The notes below the pieces were generated by a model that searched no databases, was not told the origin of the DNA, and worked only from the letters and a program-made list of their open reading frames with translations. A DNA stretch of 13,166 bases. Source: MWBF01 sp964614645. GTDB lineage: Bacteria > Chloroflexota > Anaerolineae > CG2-30-64-16. Positions 7,151-13,166 of this stretch are shown piece after piece; position 1 is the first letter of the stretch, and each line of letters begins with the position of its first letter. The translations under genes and the position numbers were made by a program. The stretch lies in contig CAZTMA010000141.1 in assembly GCA_964614645.1 (NCBI GenBank), positions 1 to 13,166 on the forward strand. Reading direction: 5' to 3'.

Positions 7151-7195
7151 TCTCGCCCTACAGCAGGCCAAGGGCGAGGCGACCTCGCCCCTATG
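7151..7195. repeat. CTCGCCC-repeat palindrome between convergent genes; possible bidirectional terminator
   Basis: GGGCGAGG (7172-7179) and CCTCGCCC (7183-7190) form a perfect 8-bp stem around a CGA loop. A third related copy, TCTCGCCCTA, lies at 7151-7160 immediately after the subtilase stop. The element fills the gap between the rightward subtilase and the leftward NUDIX gene. There is no T tract on either side, so an intrinsic terminator of the classic type is not shown. A REP-like dispersed palindrome is equally possible. Confidence 0.6.
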
Positions 7196-7201
7196 GATCC
7201 G

Positions 7202-7726
7202 TCACTCCAGGGTCTTGAGCCAGGCGCGCAGCGTCTCCGCGGTAGAGTCGAAGGCAATTTCGTCCCAGGGAATCGCGTCCGGCTCGAACCATCGCACGTC
7301 GCTCACATCATCGCCGGCTGCAGGCGCCGCCTGTGCTGCGTCTCCCGCCTCGACCGGCTCCGCGCGGTAGAGCAGCAGGATGCCGCGGCGCTCGGCCCAG
7401 CCGGCCAGCGGCGCTACGCCCAGCAGTTCCACCGGGCGCACCGCGATCCCCGTCTCCTCGGCAATCTCGCGCACGAGCGCGTCTTCCGGCAGCTCATCCG
7501 CATCCATGTAGCCGGCGGGCAGCGCCCAGAACCCGATGCGCGGCACGGCCAGCCGCCGGACGAGCAGCACCCGCGGGCCATCCGTCACCAGCGCGCCGAC
7601 CGCCACCTTCGGGTCTGCGAAATGGATGAAGCCGCAGTAGCGGCACGCGCGGCGCACCCGGCCAAATCTCACCCGGTCGGTGAGCGGCGCGCCGCACTGC
7701 GGGCAGTAGATGTAGGTGCGCTTCAC
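7202..7726 (-). CDS. NUDIX hydrolase with N-terminal zinc ribbon
   Basis: This 174-residue protein begins with a zinc ribbon (Cys8, Cys11, Cys28, Cys31: CPQC and CRYC), as in the Nudix_N_2 architecture. The NUDIX fold follows. The NUDIX box is complete: Gly72, five residues, Glu78, seven residues, then REIAEETGI (86-94). Such enzymes hydrolyse nucleoside diphosphates linked to another group, for instance ADP-ribose, NADH or FAD. The exact substrate cannot be read from the sequence. The SQPWPFP motif of NADH pyrophosphatase NudC is absent. The start is the GTG at 7726, which overlaps the TGA of the preceding UROD-like gene as GTGA. There is no clear ribosome binding site, so translational coupling is likely. 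It is the last gene of the leftward operon, ending just before a palindromic element. Confidence 0.92.
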   Translation of the reverse strand: MKRTYIYCPQCGAPLTDRVRFGRVRRACRYCGFIHFADPKVAVGALVTDGPRVLLVRRLAVPRIGFWALPAGYMDADELPEDALVREIAEETGIAVRPVELLGVAPLAGWAERRGILLLYRAEPVEAGDAAQAAPAAGDDVSDVRWFEPDAIPWDEIAFDSTAETLRAWLKTLE

Positions 7727-8736
7727 GGGGCCCGGGGTTCGACCGCCGCGCGAATCGCGCGCAGGTTACTAAACGGCGCATTGACCGGCGCAACACAGCC
7801 GGAGGACACGATCAGGCGCCGGCCGCCTGTCTGTGCGGTGGCATCGGAAATGCGGCTGCGCAGCAGGTCAGGATCCCCGCGCAATATATCATCCCAGTGT
7901 TCCAGCCCGCCGCACACCGCGCCGCCAAAGCGCGCCTGTCCCTCCGCCAGGCTGGGGCCTGCCTCCCGGTCGTGCCAGTTGAGCGCGTGGACCGGATAGG
8001 CGGCGGCCAGGTCGAACATGCTCGCGGGCCCGTGCAGGTGGAGCAGGTTGAACCAGCAGTCCTCGACCGCGGCCAGAATGCGCCGGTCATACGGCTCGCC
8101 GAATGCCCGATACTCCGCCTCACTCAGCAGGTGGTAGTTCGCCAGTTGCACCGCGTAGTAAATGCCCGCAATACCGATGGGCTTGCACTCTTCGATGAAG
8201 CGCAAGGTTGTCTGTGTGATAATTTCCAGTCCGGCGTGGACGAGGTCGGGCGCCTGGCGAAGGTGTATCACAAGCCGTTCTGCACCGGCGAGGTTCTTGG
8301 CCTGTGCCAGTGGACTGAAGATGGTCTGGATGAAGGGGGGCAAGTCGGCCGGCGTACCGCTCATCAGGCCGGATGCGATGCGCTGCAGACAGTCGATTTG
8401 CGCGCCAAGCCGGCCGCTTTGCGGATCGAGGAGTGGCAGCCGGGCCCACTGCTCCGGCTGCTGAATAATGCGCCGCGTATATTCGCGGTTCCCCTCGTCG
8501 CCGCCTACCCAGCGGTCTTCGGCACCCCAGTCCACAAGGCAAAAGCTACTTGCCGGCGACACCTTGATGAAGTCCCAATCCCACTGCGCCTGCCAGGAGA
8601 GCGTCGCCCAGGCCAGGTCGTCAGGCCGCTGATCGTCGCCGGGAAAGTGGCGCCACAACGCCACGGCCATCCGGTCCACCGGCTGGCCGGCCACCGTCGC
8701 CTGCAGCCGCTCGCGCCGGGTCATTTTCAGGGTCAT
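7723..8736 (-). CDS. Uroporphyrinogen decarboxylase (URO-D/MtaA) superfamily protein
   Basis: This 337-residue protein has a URO-D-type TIM-barrel layout. The start MTRRERLQATVAGQPVDRMAV resembles the family opening, with FIKVSP at about 57-62. Later motifs are LLHLHG (231-236), ALNWHD (251-256), FGGAVCGGLEH (270-280) and the closing SSGC (311-314) followed by NLRAIRAAVE. These later motifs resemble the corrinoid:thiol methyltransferase branch (MtaA/CmuA-like) and its uncharacterised relatives rather than haem-pathway HemE. The basic segment needed for porphyrinogen carboxylates in HemE is not evident, so I do not call it hemE. In the methyltransferases zinc is bound by H-x-C and a distant Cys; here the site would be His233-Leu-His235 and Cys314. 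I chose the ATG at 8736 because GAGGAG lies 7 nt upstream. A GTG at 8769 and an ATG at 8724 are alternatives. The role is unknown. Confidence 0.85.
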   Translation of the reverse strand: MTLKMTRRERLQATVAGQPVDRMAVALWRHFPGDDQRPDDLAWATLSWQAQWDWDFIKVSPASSFCLVDWGAEDRWVGGDEGNREYTRRIIQQPEQWARLPLLDPQSGRLGAQIDCLQRIASGLMSGTPADLPPFIQTIFSPLAQAKNLAGAERLVIHLRQAPDLVHAGLEIITQTTLRFIEECKPIGIAGIYYAVQLANYHLLSEAEYRAFGEPYDRRILAAVEDCWFNLLHLHGPASMFDLAAAYPVHALNWHDREAGPSLAEGQARFGGAVCGGLEHWDDILRGDPDLLRSRISDATAQTGGRRLIVSSGCVAPVNAPFSNLRAIRAAVEPRAP

Positions 8737-8743
8737 GCCCAAG

Positions 8744-8749
8744 CTCCTC
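8744..8749 (-). promoter_or_regulatory. Ribosome binding site for UROD-like gene, overlapping dgkA stop
   Basis: GAGGAG on the minus strand lies 7 nt before the ATG at 8736 and overlaps the dgkA stop codon (8748-8750). It decides the start and suggests translational coupling. Confidence 0.75.
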
Positions 8750-9110
8750 AGGGAAACACCAAGGCCCACAACCGTGGGCCGAAGATGGCGATGCCGACGC
8801 CGATCGCGGCCAGGGCCGTCACCAGGACTGCGCCCGCGGAGACATCCTTCGCAACCTTTGCCAGCGGGTGCCGGCGTTGCGTCAGCAGGTCTACCGAAAG
8901 CTCGGCCACCGTATTAATCATCTCCGCACTGAAGACCACGCCGAACGTCAACGCCAGGACCGCCCACTCAGTCGCGCTTACCCGGAAGTAAACCGCGGCC
9001 AGCACGACCAGCGCACCGACGAGCATATGCACGCGGGCATTGCGCTGCGTGCGTATGGCATAGGCAATGCCCTCGAACGCGTAGCCGAAGCTGCGCAAAA
9101 AGGACTTCAT
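8748..9110 (-). CDS. dgkA: DgkA-type undecaprenol/diacylglycerol kinase
   Basis: This 120-residue integral membrane kinase matches the compact DgkA family, with three predicted helices (about 28-43, 47-66, 93-111). Family members phosphorylate undecaprenol or diacylglycerol at the inner membrane using ATP, feeding lipid-carrier recycling for wall synthesis or phospholipid recycling. Visible conserved residues are the SAEMINTVAE segment (61-70; Glu63, Asn66, Glu70), HPLAKVAKD (81-89) and SAGAVLV. The Gram-positive homologues with this HxLAKxAKD pattern are undecaprenol kinases, so that substrate is more likely; this is an inference. I chose the ATG at 9110; the frame runs further upstream but overlaps ybeY with unrelated residues. 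It follows ybeY by 19 nt, as in the conserved pgpH-ybeY-dgkA block. Confidence 0.92.
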   Translation of the reverse strand: MKSFLRSFGYAFEGIAYAIRTQRNARVHMLVGALVVLAAVYFRVSATEWAVLALTFGVVFSAEMINTVAELSVDLLTQRRHPLAKVAKDVSAGAVLVTALAAIGVGIAIFGPRLWALVFP

Positions 9111-9129
9111 GTGCGGCCGCGCTGCCGGG

Positions 9130-9645
9130 TCAATCCGGCTGTGACGCCAGTCGGGCGACGATCGCGTCCTGTTGCGCCCACATGACGGCTTCTTCAGCGG
9201 GGGTACCGTGGTCATAGCCGAGCAGGTGCAGCGTGCCGTGGACCGCCAGCAGCCGCAGCTCGTCGGCAAGCTCCCGACCCAACTCCGCCGCCTGCCGCTG
9301 CGTGTACGGGTATGCGATGACGATGTCACCCAGGTAACCGCTCATCTCGGGCGCGCTGACGAACCCAGGGGTGGGTTCCTGTGCAGGGAACGACAGGACA
9401 TCCGTCGGCCCTTCGATGCCCCGGTAATGGAGGTTCAGCTCTGCGACCGCTTCGTCCGAGGTGATGACGAGTGTGACGCTATCGTCGTCGTGCTGTTCCG
9501 CGGACAGCGTCGCAGCAATGGCTGTCGCCAGGTCGCAGCTATCCACCGCATCTGCGTAGAGGTCATCGACCTCTACAACAATCTGCTCGTCGGCCGCGCC
9601 CTCGTCAGAAGACGGGTTCGTCATCGGTATCGGTTGCTCTGCCAT
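9130..9645 (-). CDS. ybeY: Endoribonuclease YbeY (rRNA maturation factor)
   Basis: This 171-residue cytosolic zinc metalloprotein shows the YbeY signature HGTLHLLGYDH, with metal ligands His136, His140 and His146. It also has the upstream conserved LNLHYRGIEGPTDVLSFP (70-87) and GYLGDIVIAYP (103-113). YbeY acts in 16S rRNA 3'-end maturation and ribosome quality control. The ATG at 9645 has AGGAGAAGG ending 9 nt upstream. A second ATG at 9624 lacks a good site. This start lies inside the 3' end of pgpH, giving a 41-nt overlap in a different frame, so the two are tightly linked in translation. The N-terminal 20 residues are polar and acidic, probably disordered. Confidence 0.94.
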   Translation of the reverse strand: MAEQPIPMTNPSSDEGAADEQIVVEVDDLYADAVDSCDLATAIAATLSAEQHDDDSVTLVITSDEAVAELNLHYRGIEGPTDVLSFPAQEPTPGFVSAPEMSGYLGDIVIAYPYTQRQAAELGRELADELRLLAVHGTLHLLGYDHGTPAEEAVMWAQQDAIVARLASQPD

Positions 9646-11911
9646 TGTCCGATGCCTTCTCCTGTTCTCCCTGTGCAGGCATGGGGCCGTGTGCGCCTCC
9701 ATTATTCGAGGGTTGTGTCGCCGGCTGGGCGGCCGGCGGGTTGACTGGCGCGGCTTGGCCCACAACGGCGGGCGGAGTGGTGGTTTCCTGGGCCTGCGCA
9801 GCCATGTCCGAGGGATAGGCGATGCGCGGATGGTGCAAGCCGCGCAGCACATCGACAAACGCCTGCCGGATGCCCGCCAGGTCGGCCATGGTCAACGGGC
9901 AGTCGTCCAACTGCCCGGCCAACAGGCGATTCTGGATGCTCTCCCCGACAATCTGTTCCAGTTCCTCGATGGAGGCCGGATGCCGAGCCCGGACGGTAGC
10001 TTCTGCGCCGTCCGCCAGCATGGTGATGGCCGTCTCCCGGGTCTGGGGCCGGGGGCCTGGATAACGAAACTGCACCTGGTCCACCGCCTCCGCGGAGCCG
10101 GCCTGCTGGACGGCCTGGTGATAGAAGTAGGAGACCAACAGCGTGCCCTGGTGCTGGGGAATAAACTCGATGATGCGTTCGGGCAGCCGGTACTTCCGGG
10201 CCAGTTCGATGCCGTCCTTCACGTGCGTGATAATGACCTGCGCGCTGGTGTACGGGTCCAGGCGGCTGTGCGGGTCCACACCCTCGGTGCGGTTCTCGAC
10301 GAAGAAGTAGGGCCGGATGGTCTTGCCGACGTCATGATAGTAGGCGCCGACGCGCGTCAACAGCGCATCCGCGCCGATAGCCTCCGCGGCGCGTTCGGAC
10401 ATATTGCTGACAATCAGCGTGTGATGATACGTGCCCGGCGCCTTCAGCAGCAATTGGCGCAGCAGGGGATGCGTCGGACGGGAAATCTCGAGCAATTGGA
10501 CAGGCGTTGTGATGCCGAAAATCGCGCCGATCAGATACAGCCCCATGAGGATGACCGTGGCAGCAATCACCGCGTTGACGAACGATGCGACGGACAGTTC
10601 CAGCAAGCCGCGCCAGTCCCACGCACCGGCGCCGATGCGAAACACGGCGACGACCAGCAGGTTGGAGACCAGCACATAGAGAGCAGCCCAGGCAAAGTTC
10701 ACCATGCGGTCGCTCCGGCGCAGCTTCAGCGCGCCTACAAGCGAGCCACACAGCGCGAACGCCATCAGCTCCAGGCTGCCGGCCGAAACCCAGCCGACAA
10801 TCAAGGTGAATAGGCCCATCGTCACCAGCGCAACGCGCAGGTTCACCGCAATCGCCAGGATGATGGGCAGCGCGGCGTACGGTAAGAGATAGGGCAGCAC
10901 AGCCCGTGCCGGCAGCATGGCCTTCGCAGCCAAGGTAAAGACGACGAACGAGGAAGCGGTCAGGAGCATCTGTCGCGGCTGCAACCACAACAGTGGTTCC
11001 TGCCGCCAGAGATAGTAGAGGAAAACGGCGATGAGCAGCAGGACGAAGCTGGACGCAGAGCGGAATTCCTGCCAGGACCAGGTACTCTGCTGCAGGCCCA
11101 GTGCTCGAAGCGCCTCGACATCCTGCTCCGTAACGATGTCGCCGCTGCGCAGAATAATCTCGTTGCGCTCGACTGTCGCGGTGACGGGCTCGACTGCGTT
11201 GCGCGCGGCCTGGCGCCGCTCCTCAGTGCGCTCGAGGTTGAAAAAGCTATTAGGAACGAGCAGATCCTGGACAATCTCGCTGACCACCGTCGCGTCTTCA
11301 TCGGTCAGGTCGAGCCGGACGCGTGCCGCGACCTTGCGCCGCTCGTCGGCGAGGTTATTCTCCCGGATGTCGGCGCGCATGGCCTGTTCGAGCACAACCG
11401 GCACCTCGCCTGCGACGCGCTCCCAGGTGGCTTCCGGCAGCACCAGCATGCGATTGATGACAGAAGACGGCAGGTCCAGCCCGACAATAGCCCGGATGTA
11501 TGCGGCCTTGGTAGCCGCATCCGCATAGCTGTCGCTGCGCACAGAGGTGATGTAATCGAGAATCTGGCTGGCGAGGAGGAGCTGCTGGCGGCCGATGCGT
11601 GCCTGCGGTGGATCGTAGGCATCCGCGACTGCGTTGGCCGCCAGCGTGCTGCGCTGCTCGGTCTGGATTTCGCTCAGGTAGGTCGCCTGGCGGGGGGCCA
11701 CAATATCGCGTGGCGCCACATCGCCCACCTGGAGCGTTACCTGCCCGCTCAGGGGCAGGCGTACGACCAGGACGACGATCATCAACAGCGCAACCACCAG
11801 CCAGATGACGAAGACGCGCAATCTCGTCGGCCACGGGATATCCTGTGACTGAAACATACGCCAATCCGGGCGGGGCCCGTCAGTTGCGGACCCGCGGCTC
11901 GCGCTCGTCAA
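9605..11911 (-). CDS. pgpH: PgpH-type 7TM HD-domain c-di-AMP phosphodiesterase
   Basis: This 768-residue membrane enzyme matches PgpH/YqfF. It has TM1 (about 31-51), an extracytoplasmic 7TMR-HDED region (about 55-280), a cluster of membrane helices (about 286-470), then a cytoplasmic HD domain. HD motifs seen are APGTYHHTLIVSN (491-503), GAYYHDVGK with His526-Asp527, PYFFVEN, and IIEFIPQHQGT. These match characterised PgpH enzymes, which hydrolyse cyclic di-AMP to pApA and so influence osmotic, potassium and wall homeostasis. The last 65 or so residues are rich in Pro, Ala, Gln and Asn and look disordered; I recognise no domain there. The start is uncertain. The TTG at 11911 has GAGG 6 nt upstream and lies 9 nt after the yqeY stop. 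An ATG at 11857 has a weaker site and would drop 18 residues. No diadenylate cyclase is in the window. Confidence 0.93.
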   Translation of the reverse strand: MTSASRGSATDGPRPDWRMFQSQDIPWPTRLRVFVIWLVVALLMIVVLVVRLPLSGQVTLQVGDVAPRDIVAPRQATYLSEIQTEQRSTLAANAVADAYDPPQARIGRQQLLLASQILDYITSVRSDSYADAATKAAYIRAIVGLDLPSSVINRMLVLPEATWERVAGEVPVVLEQAMRADIRENNLADERRKVAARVRLDLTDEDATVVSEIVQDLLVPNSFFNLERTEERRQAARNAVEPVTATVERNEIILRSGDIVTEQDVEALRALGLQQSTWSWQEFRSASSFVLLLIAVFLYYLWRQEPLLWLQPRQMLLTASSFVVFTLAAKAMLPARAVLPYLLPYAALPIILAIAVNLRVALVTMGLFTLIVGWVSAGSLELMAFALCGSLVGALKLRRSDRMVNFAWAALYVLVSNLLVVAVFRIGAGAWDWRGLLELSVASFVNAVIAATVILMGLYLIGAIFGITTPVQLLEISRPTHPLLRQLLLKAPGTYHHTLIVSNMSERAAEAIGADALLTRVGAYYHDVGKTIRPYFFVENRTEGVDPHSRLDPYTSAQVIITHVKDGIELARKYRLPERIIEFIPQHQGTLLVSYFYHQAVQQAGSAEAVDQVQFRYPGPRPQTRETAITMLADGAEATVRARHPASIEELEQIVGESIQNRLLAGQLDDCPLTMADLAGIRQAFVDVLRGLHHPRIAYPSDMAAQAQETTTPPAVVGQAAPVNPPAAQPATQPSNNGGAHGPMPAQGEQEKASDNGRATDTDDEPVF
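9655..9663 (-). promoter_or_regulatory. Ribosome binding site for ybeY, inside pgpH
   Basis: AGGAGAAGG on the minus strand ends 9 nt before the ATG at 9645, within the disordered-tail coding region of pgpH. It supports the overlapping start of ybeY. Confidence 0.65.
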
Positions 11912-11917
11912 GACATG

Positions 11918-11922
11918 CCTCT
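11918..11922 (-). promoter_or_regulatory. Ribosome binding site for pgpH (TTG start)
   Basis: AGAGG on the minus strand lies 6 nt before the TTG at 11911 and overlaps the yqeY stop codon. It favours the TTG over the downstream ATG at 11857, though not decisively. Confidence 0.45.
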
Positions 11923-12370
11923 ACTGCAACTGCTCGCGCACGATGCGGTTAACGAGCTGGCCGTCGGCCAATCCCCGAAGCTCAGCCGTCAGCCGTTTCA
12001 TGACCGGGCCGAGGCCCTTCATGTTGGTCACACCCAACTCTGCGATAACCGCCTGCACGCGCGTGCGGATCTCGGCCTCATCCATCATCTTCGGCAGGTA
12101 GGCCTCCAGGACCTTGATCTCAGCCTCTTCTTTGGCGATCAGGTCATCACGGCCGCCCCGGGCAAACTCGGCCGCGCTGTCGCGGCGCTGCTTGACCTGT
12201 TTCAGGATGATCTTCTGAACTTCATCCTCGCTGAGGGCGTGCTGTTCCTGCCCGGAGACCCTGGCCTCCATGATGGCGGTCTTGACGGCACGGATCGCGA
12301 GTTTGCGAGTTGTGTCGCCGCTGCGCATCGCCTCTTTCAGATCCGCATCCAGGCGTTCTTCAAGTGTCAC
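11921..12370 (-). CDS. yqeY: GatB/YqeY domain protein
   Basis: This 149-residue protein matches stand-alone YqeY, which resembles the tail domain of the GatB subunit of tRNA amidotransferase. Seen are the opening MTLEERLDADLKEAMRSGD, RKLAIRAVKTAI (22-33), a charged helical middle with KQRRDSAAEFARGGRDDL (60-77), EAYLPKMM, and the closing KGLGPVMKRL. The length is typical (about 150) and the N-terminal half is helical and charged. A tRNA- or translation-linked role is inferred from the fold and neighbours; no enzyme activity is established. The GTG start at 12370 has AGGAG 8 nt upstream (12379-12383). It lies 25 nt after mtaB. In Firmicutes yqeY sits between mtaB-rpsU and phoH-pgpH; rpsU and phoH are missing here. 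Confidence 0.93.
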   Translation of the reverse strand: MTLEERLDADLKEAMRSGDTTRKLAIRAVKTAIMEARVSGQEQHALSEDEVQKIILKQVKQRRDSAAEFARGGRDDLIAKEEAEIKVLEAYLPKMMDEAEIRTRVQAVIAELGVTNMKGLGPVMKRLTAELRGLADGQLVNRIVREQLQ

Positions 12371-12378
12371 AGGTACTG

Positions 12379-12383
12379 CTCCT
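12379..12383 (-). promoter_or_regulatory. Ribosome binding site for yqeY
   Basis: AGGAG on the minus strand, 8 nt before the GTG at 12370. It supports the GTG start. Confidence 0.65.
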
Positions 12384-12395
12384 TGGAACTACAAA

Positions 12396-13166
12396 TTACA
12401 CCAATTCGCCGATCAGGTCGTCGCCCTGCAGACCGACCAGGCGGGTGGCCGTGATGCGGTTGTGCAGGTCCATGCCCGCAGACGCCGGCGCCAACACGCG
12501 CAGATAGTTGTCGGTCAGCCCGGCCCACGTGACCGGTCCTCCATCAGGCGGCGCATCGGGCGCCTGTTCCCAGAGCACCGGCCGCACCTGTCCGATGAAT
12601 CCGGCGCGTACCTCCCGCCCCAGCTCCGCATCTAGCTCATGCAGGATGCGCACGCGGCGCTTGCGCTCCTCTGCGGGCACCTGCCCTGCAAAGCGCGCGG
12701 CGGCCGTGCCCTCCCGCGCCGAGTACGGGAAAATATGCACATGAGCGAAACGGTTGCGCCGCGCAAACGCGACCGTTTCGGCAAAGTGCGTCTCAGTCTC
12801 ACCGGGGAAACCGACGATCAGGTCGGTCGTCACCGTCAGCCCCGGAATATGTGCTTGCGCAGCCTCGACCAGGGCTTCGAACTCCGCGACCCGGTTACGC
12901 CGCGCCATGAGCCGCAGGATGACATCGCTGCCCGACTGCGCGGGCAGGTGCAAATGCGGCATGAGCCGGTCAGGAGCGATTCCCCATAGCGCAAAGAAGT
13001 CCGGCGCAAGGTCGAACGGTTCCAGCGAGGATAGTCTCAGACGCGGGATACGCGTGTCCGCCAGTAGCGCAGTCACCAGTTCGGGAAGGTCACTGCCAAG
13101 GTCCGACCCGTAGCCGCCGAGGTGCACGCCGGTAATGACCGCTTCCTGGTAGCCTTCCCGGTGCAG
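12396..13166 (-). CDS. mtaB: MtaB-type radical SAM tRNA methylthiotransferase, C-terminal part (truncated by window edge)
   Basis: The 256 visible residues are the C-terminal part of a MiaB-family methylthiotransferase. They cover the later half of the radical SAM barrel and a C-terminal TRAM-like domain (about 188-256). The gene continues beyond base 13166, so the [4Fe-4S] cysteines and N-terminal UPF0004 domain are not seen. Visible motifs are ITGVHLGGYG (11-20), RLSSLEP (44-50), HLHLPAQSGSD (71-81), TTDLIVGFPGE (113-123), HIFPYSAREGTAAA (144-157) and AGLTDNYLRV (215-224). MtaB adds a methylthio group to t6A37 of tRNA, giving ms2t6A. The GVHLG and TDNYxRV patterns favour MtaB over MiaB or RimO. 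The GTG at 13127 is within the conserved motif, so it is not a real start. The neighbour yqeY follows 25 nt downstream, as in Firmicutes. Confidence 0.88.
   Translation of the reverse strand: MHREGYQEAVITGVHLGGYGSDLGSDLPELVTALLADTRIPRLRLSSLEPFDLAPDFFALWGIAPDRLMPHLHLPAQSGSDVILRLMARRNRVAEFEALVEAAQAHIPGLTVTTDLIVGFPGETETHFAETVAFARRNRFAHVHIFPYSAREGTAAARFAGQVPAEERKRRVRILHELDAELGREVRAGFIGQVRPVLWEQAPDAPPDGGPVTWAGLTDNYLRVLAPASAGMDLHNRITATRLVGLQGDDLIGELV

Noticed and set aside
7723..8736. Naming the UROD-like gene hemE
   Set aside because: The closing SSGC motif and NLRAIRAAVE resemble the methyltransferase-related branch, and no other haem gene is nearby.
7897..8991. Plus-strand open frame of 364 codons
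   Set aside because: It is antisense to the UROD-like gene and dgkA, with an arginine/alanine-rich, domain-free product.
9689..10813. Plus-strand open frame of 374 codons
   Set aside because: It is antisense to pgpH, whose transmembrane and HD motifs are clear. The translation shows no domain and no ribosome binding site was noted.
1..13166. CRISPR arrays, tRNA genes, insertion sequences or defence genes
   Set aside because: None seen: no regularly spaced long repeats, no transposase or integrase motifs, and every substantial region is filled by a recognised gene.

Overview
The window is about 13 kb of GC-rich bacterial chromosome (roughly 60-65% G+C by eye), densely packed with housekeeping-type genes. 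No stretch of more than about 165 bases lacks a gene. I saw no tRNA, rRNA, CRISPR array, insertion sequence or phage gene. The gene set and order suggest a Chloroflexota lineage (Anaerolineae/Caldilineae-like). The reasons are the Gram-positive-style order mtaB-yqeY-pgpH-ybeY-dgkA, a MoxR/DUF58 pair, and a secreted subtilase ending in a FLPLV tail. This taxonomic placement is an inference from gene content, not from any search.

Left part (1-2783, minus strand): an OmpR-type response regulator is followed by its sensor histidine kinase (6-nt gap), then by a stand-alone CinA C-terminal domain protein (nicotinamide-nucleotide amidohydrolase, PncC type). Transcription runs right to left. Nothing is recognised in bases 1-86 except three copies of an octamer, CATTCGTT.

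Middle part (2784-7150, plus strand): a divergent intergenic region holds two good sigma-70-like promoters back to back, with their -35 boxes 4 bp apart. The rightward promoter drives a MoxR AAA+ ATPase, a DUF58 membrane-anchored protein (2 nt after the MoxR stop) and a secreted S8 subtilase (24 nt later). MoxR-DUF58 pairs usually act in cell-envelope biogenesis or as chaperone-like modules. Here a protease replaces the transglutaminase often found beside them.

Bases 7151-7201 separate convergent genes and contain a perfect 8-bp hairpin made of CTCGCCC-type repeats. It may be a bidirectional terminator or a REP-like element.

Right part (7202-13166, minus strand): a compact seven-gene run, transcribed right to left. 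It holds mtaB (truncated by the window edge), yqeY, pgpH (c-di-AMP phosphodiesterase), ybeY (rRNA endonuclease), dgkA (undecaprenol/diacylglycerol kinase), a UROD/MtaA-superfamily protein and a zinc-ribbon NUDIX hydrolase. Gaps are 25 nt or less or the genes overlap, so translational coupling is likely. The first five genes match the conserved Firmicutes neighbourhood (without rpsU and phoH). The last two look like a lineage-specific addition.

I did not find a clearly new defence or biosynthetic system. The most unusual points are the MoxR-DUF58-subtilase arrangement, the altered zinc-binding motif and unusual coupling of the UROD-like protein, the palindromic intergenic element, and the FLPLV C-terminal tail.
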